DNA of 8,316 nt from Elusimicrobiota bacterium (GTDB lineage Bacteria; Elusimicrobiota; Elusimicrobia; 2-02-FULL-39-32): positions 1-8,316 of the forward strand of contig JAHFCA010000055.1 in assembly GCA_023249715.1 (NCBI GenBank), given 5' to 3'. A program made the position numbers and the translations under genes. Below, piece after piece: positions 6,524 to 8,316 of the stretch (within the stretch, counting starts at the first letter, position 1; the number at the start of each line of letters is the position of its first letter). Below the pieces are notes generated by a model. The model was given only the letters and a program-made list of their open reading frames with translations. It searched no databases and was not told the DNA's origin.

Positions 6524-6529
6524 CTCCTT
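6524..6529 (-). promoter_or_regulatory. Ribosome binding site of citrate synthase
   Basis: AAGGAG on the minus strand, 12 bases before the ATG at 6511 and 21 before the ATG at 6502, which decides for the upstream start. It lies in the 26-base gap after the oxidoreductase beta gene. Confidence 0.6.
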
Positions 6530-6537
6530 ATAGATTT

Positions 6538-7410
6538 TCAAAAAAATTGGTCGAGCAAATCTTCAGTGGAAATTTTTCCTTTTTTTTGCAGAGTTTCACT
6601 TAAATTTTTCAGAGTCGTTGTTAAATCCGTTCTGGCGGCTTCGGATTCGTAAAATGTTCCTAAATACACTTTCCCAATGGTTTGCCATAAATCCAGAGCG
6701 GCTTTTTTATTATGCGCGTCGTGTTCCTTGGGGATATCCACAATTTTTTCACGGTAGTATTTATAGGTATCATTAAAAACGGTGCAAGGGCTAATGGCAT
6801 GAACAAAGGAAAAACCTTTATGCTGGATCGCTTTAATAAAAAGTTCTGTCATCTGGTCGATATGGCCGGAAAAAGCTCTGGCAACAAAGGATACATCGTA
6901 CGCTAACGCCAACGCAATGGGGTTTAAATTTTCTTCTTGAACGCCATAAGGAAGCGCTTTAAGTTCAAAAACCGGAGCCGTCGTCGGAGAGCCTTGTCCC
7001 TTGGTAAGACCGTAGACCGAGTTATCCATCATAATATAGGTCATATCCACATTGCGCCGAGCCGCATGCGGGAAATGGCCGCCGCCAATGGCAAGGCCGT
7101 CTCCATCTCCGCCCACCGCAATCACGTTTAAATTTGGGTTCGCCAGCTTTACGCCCGTAGCGGTGGGAAGCACCCGTCCATGCACTCCATGAAAACCATA
7201 ACACTTCGTAAAAATCGGCAGCCTTCCCGAACAGCCAATCCCCGAGACAATCACCGTATTTTTTAAATCGAGGTCCAATTCAATGAAAGCTCTATAAATA
7301 GCCGAGAGCACTCCAAAATCTCCGCAACCGGGGCACCAAATAGGCGCCACAGCGCTTTTAATATCGGCAATAGATTTTATATTCACATTCGTAGATTTGT
7401 TCGTAATCAT
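6538..7410 (-). CDS. korB: 2-oxoacid (probably 2-oxoglutarate):ferredoxin oxidoreductase, beta subunit
   Basis: This 290-residue thiamine-diphosphate-binding subunit works with the alpha subunit encoded upstream to interconvert 2-oxoglutarate and succinyl-CoA plus CO2 with ferredoxin. Seen directly: WCPGCGDFG (25-33), GIGCSG (57-62), HGVHGRVLPTATGVK (74-88), the ThDP/Mg motif GGDGDG (100-105) and NSVYGLTKGQGSPTT (130-144). Cys26, Cys29, Cys60 and Cys209 (SPCTVFND) match the four ligands of the [4Fe-4S] cluster in this family. Substrate choice between 2-oxoglutarate and other 2-oxoacids is not proven by motifs; the citrate synthase next door favours 2-oxoglutarate. The ATG at 7410 comes one base after the alpha stop; a GAGGAGGT (7435-7428) lies 17 bases upstream, rather far. 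In-frame TTG codons at 7437 and 7425 overlap or touch that site, so they are unlikely starts. Confidence 0.88.
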   Translation of the reverse strand: MITNKSTNVNIKSIADIKSAVAPIWCPGCGDFGVLSAIYRAFIELDLDLKNTVIVSGIGCSGRLPIFTKCYGFHGVHGRVLPTATGVKLANPNLNVIAVGGDGDGLAIGGGHFPHAARRNVDMTYIMMDNSVYGLTKGQGSPTTAPVFELKALPYGVQEENLNPIALALAYDVSFVARAFSGHIDQMTELFIKAIQHKGFSFVHAISPCTVFNDTYKYYREKIVDIPKEHDAHNKKAALDLWQTIGKVYLGTFYESEAARTDLTTTLKNLSETLQKKGKISTEDLLDQFF

Positions 7411-7411
7411 T

Positions 7412-8316
7412 TTAGTTTCTAACAATGACCTCCTCAATCTTATTGAAAATTTCTTCGGGTGTGAACGGCAACCCCGCGCATTTATTTAGACGAATGGTTG
7501 GCAACAGATATTTCGCTCGGATAATTTGGTTCAATTGTCCGGTAAAATTTAATTCTGGAACAATCACATGCTGCACAGAACCCAGGAAATGGCGGATTTC
7601 GTCGTCGGGAAGGGGGTGGAGCATTTTTACTTGCAGGGCCGCCACTTCGTAGCCGCATTGATTCGCTTTTCGAATCGCTTCTTCTATGGGTCCTTCCGTA
7701 GATCCCCAAGAAATAATTCCCACTTTCGCTTGTTCATCTCCAAAACGGCGCGTAAATCCTTTTTCTTTTGCGATCAATTCTAATTTTTTGTGTCTTTTTG
7801 TGGTCATTCTAAAATGATTGGCGGGAGTGTAGTTTGGATCTCCATGTTCATTGTGTTCTAACCCGGTAGCGACGTAGGTTGTACTGTGATTTCCGGGAAT
7901 AGCCACGGGGGATACGCCGTTTTCTGTAATTTGATATCGAAAATATTCCTCACGGGAAGAGTTTAAATTGGCTTTAAGGCGGTCCAGTATCTCGATTGCG
8001 TTCAATTTCGGACGCGTAAAGGTTTGGGTTCTTTGAGAGAGAGACTGGTCCGAAAGCATAATCACGGGAATCTGATATTTTTCCGCGATATTAAAAGCTT
8101 TAATAATTCCAAAAAAACAATCTTTTACGTTGGATGGCGCCATAACTACCCGCGGGGCTTCTCCATGGCCGCCAAATATCGCTTGCATCAGATCGGACTG
8201 TTCTGTTTTAGTGGGAAGCCCCGTGGAGGGGCCGCCTCTTTGGCAATCTATAATCACCAATGGGAGCTCCGTCATAGAGGCGAGTCCCAACGCTTCCATC
8301 ATTAAAGAAAACCCGG
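7412..8316 (-). CDS. korA: 2-oxoacid (probably 2-oxoglutarate):ferredoxin oxidoreductase, alpha subunit, N-terminus outside window
   Basis: The frame is open through the right window edge, and the codons before the first visible ATG read GFSLM, so that methionine is internal and the gene is partial (about 301 codons seen). The GFSLMMEALGLASMTELPLV stretch, followed by DCQRGGPSTGLPTKTEQSDL, is the hallmark of alpha subunits of this family (pyrimidine-binding domain and inter-domain region). The C-terminal half (KVGIISWGSTEGPIEEAI, then VAALQVKMLHPLPDDEI) is the transketolase-C-like domain that sits against the beta subunit. Many members carry a fused gamma domain at the N-terminus; whether this one does is not visible. 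Its TAA stop is one base from the beta start, showing tight translational coupling. Confidence 0.9.
   Translation of the reverse strand, partial: GFSLMMEALGLASMTELPLVIIDCQRGGPSTGLPTKTEQSDLMQAIFGGHGEAPRVVMAPSNVKDCFFGIIKAFNIAEKYQIPVIMLSDQSLSQRTQTFTRPKLNAIEILDRLKANLNSSREEYFRYQITENGVSPVAIPGNHSTTYVATGLEHNEHGDPNYTPANHFRMTTKRHKKLELIAKEKGFTRRFGDEQAKVGIISWGSTEGPIEEAIRKANQCGYEVAALQVKMLHPLPDDEIRHFLGSVQHVIVPELNFTGQLNQIIRAKYLLPTIRLNKCAGLPFTPEEIFNKIEEVIVRN

Noticed and set aside
7411..7437. Start of the oxidoreductase beta subunit at TTG 7437 or TTG 7425
   Set aside because: The first overlaps the purine-rich site itself and the second is two bases from it; ATG 7410 directly after the alpha stop is more plausible.
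8300..8302. Alpha subunit beginning at ATG 8302
   Set aside because: The frame continues upstream with GFSLM, a conserved internal motif of the family, so the gene simply runs off the window.
6538..8305. Several overlapping open frames on both strands within korA and korB
   Set aside because: They lie in the other frames of strongly conserved genes, carry no recognisable domains, and have arginine/cysteine-rich, low-quality translations.

Overview
The window reads as ordinary chromosomal DNA of an uncultivated, Gram-negative, probably anaerobic bacterium of modest GC content. Pointers to this are ferredoxin-dependent 2-oxoacid oxidoreductase genes, exported TPR and AMIN-domain proteins, and a large membrane glycosyltransferase with C-terminal TPRs of the TMTC type. 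Such gene sets are common in candidate phyla such as Omnitrophota and Elusimicrobiota and in deltaproteobacteria-like lineages. I cannot fix the phylum from sequence alone. No mobile element, CRISPR array or phage gene is visible.

Left part (1-3572), envelope and surface functions. Two minus-strand genes appear to form one transcription unit: an exported protein with six or so TPRs (671-1945), then an exported AMIN-domain protein that runs off the window (1-612). A hairpin-forming inverted repeat lies across the junction. Divergent from them, on the plus strand, is a TMTC-like multi-span membrane protein with two TPRs (2070-3572). The divergent control region (about 1946-2069) is the most unusual part of the window. 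A good sigma70-type promoter reads leftward and is followed by an 88-nt leader carrying two perfect inverted repeats (13 bp and 9 bp) that interleave. The second is followed by a six-T tract directly before the start codon. This is the layout of a terminator/antiterminator switch or a pseudoknot.

Middle (3587-3660): a tRNA-Arg(UCG) gene on the minus strand. Its first 23 bases are also the last codons and stop codon of the upstream glucose-6-phosphate isomerase gene, on the same strand.

Right part (3638-8316), central carbon metabolism. All genes are on the minus strand and closely spaced, in transcription order: 2-oxoacid:ferredoxin oxidoreductase alpha (5' end outside the window), beta, citrate synthase, and a glucose-6-phosphate isomerase of the kind otherwise found fused to transaldolase. 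The first three handle the citrate and 2-oxoglutarate nodes of an oxidative or reductive TCA pathway using ferredoxin; the isomerase ties in hexose phosphates. Every stretch over 300 bases is covered by a gene.
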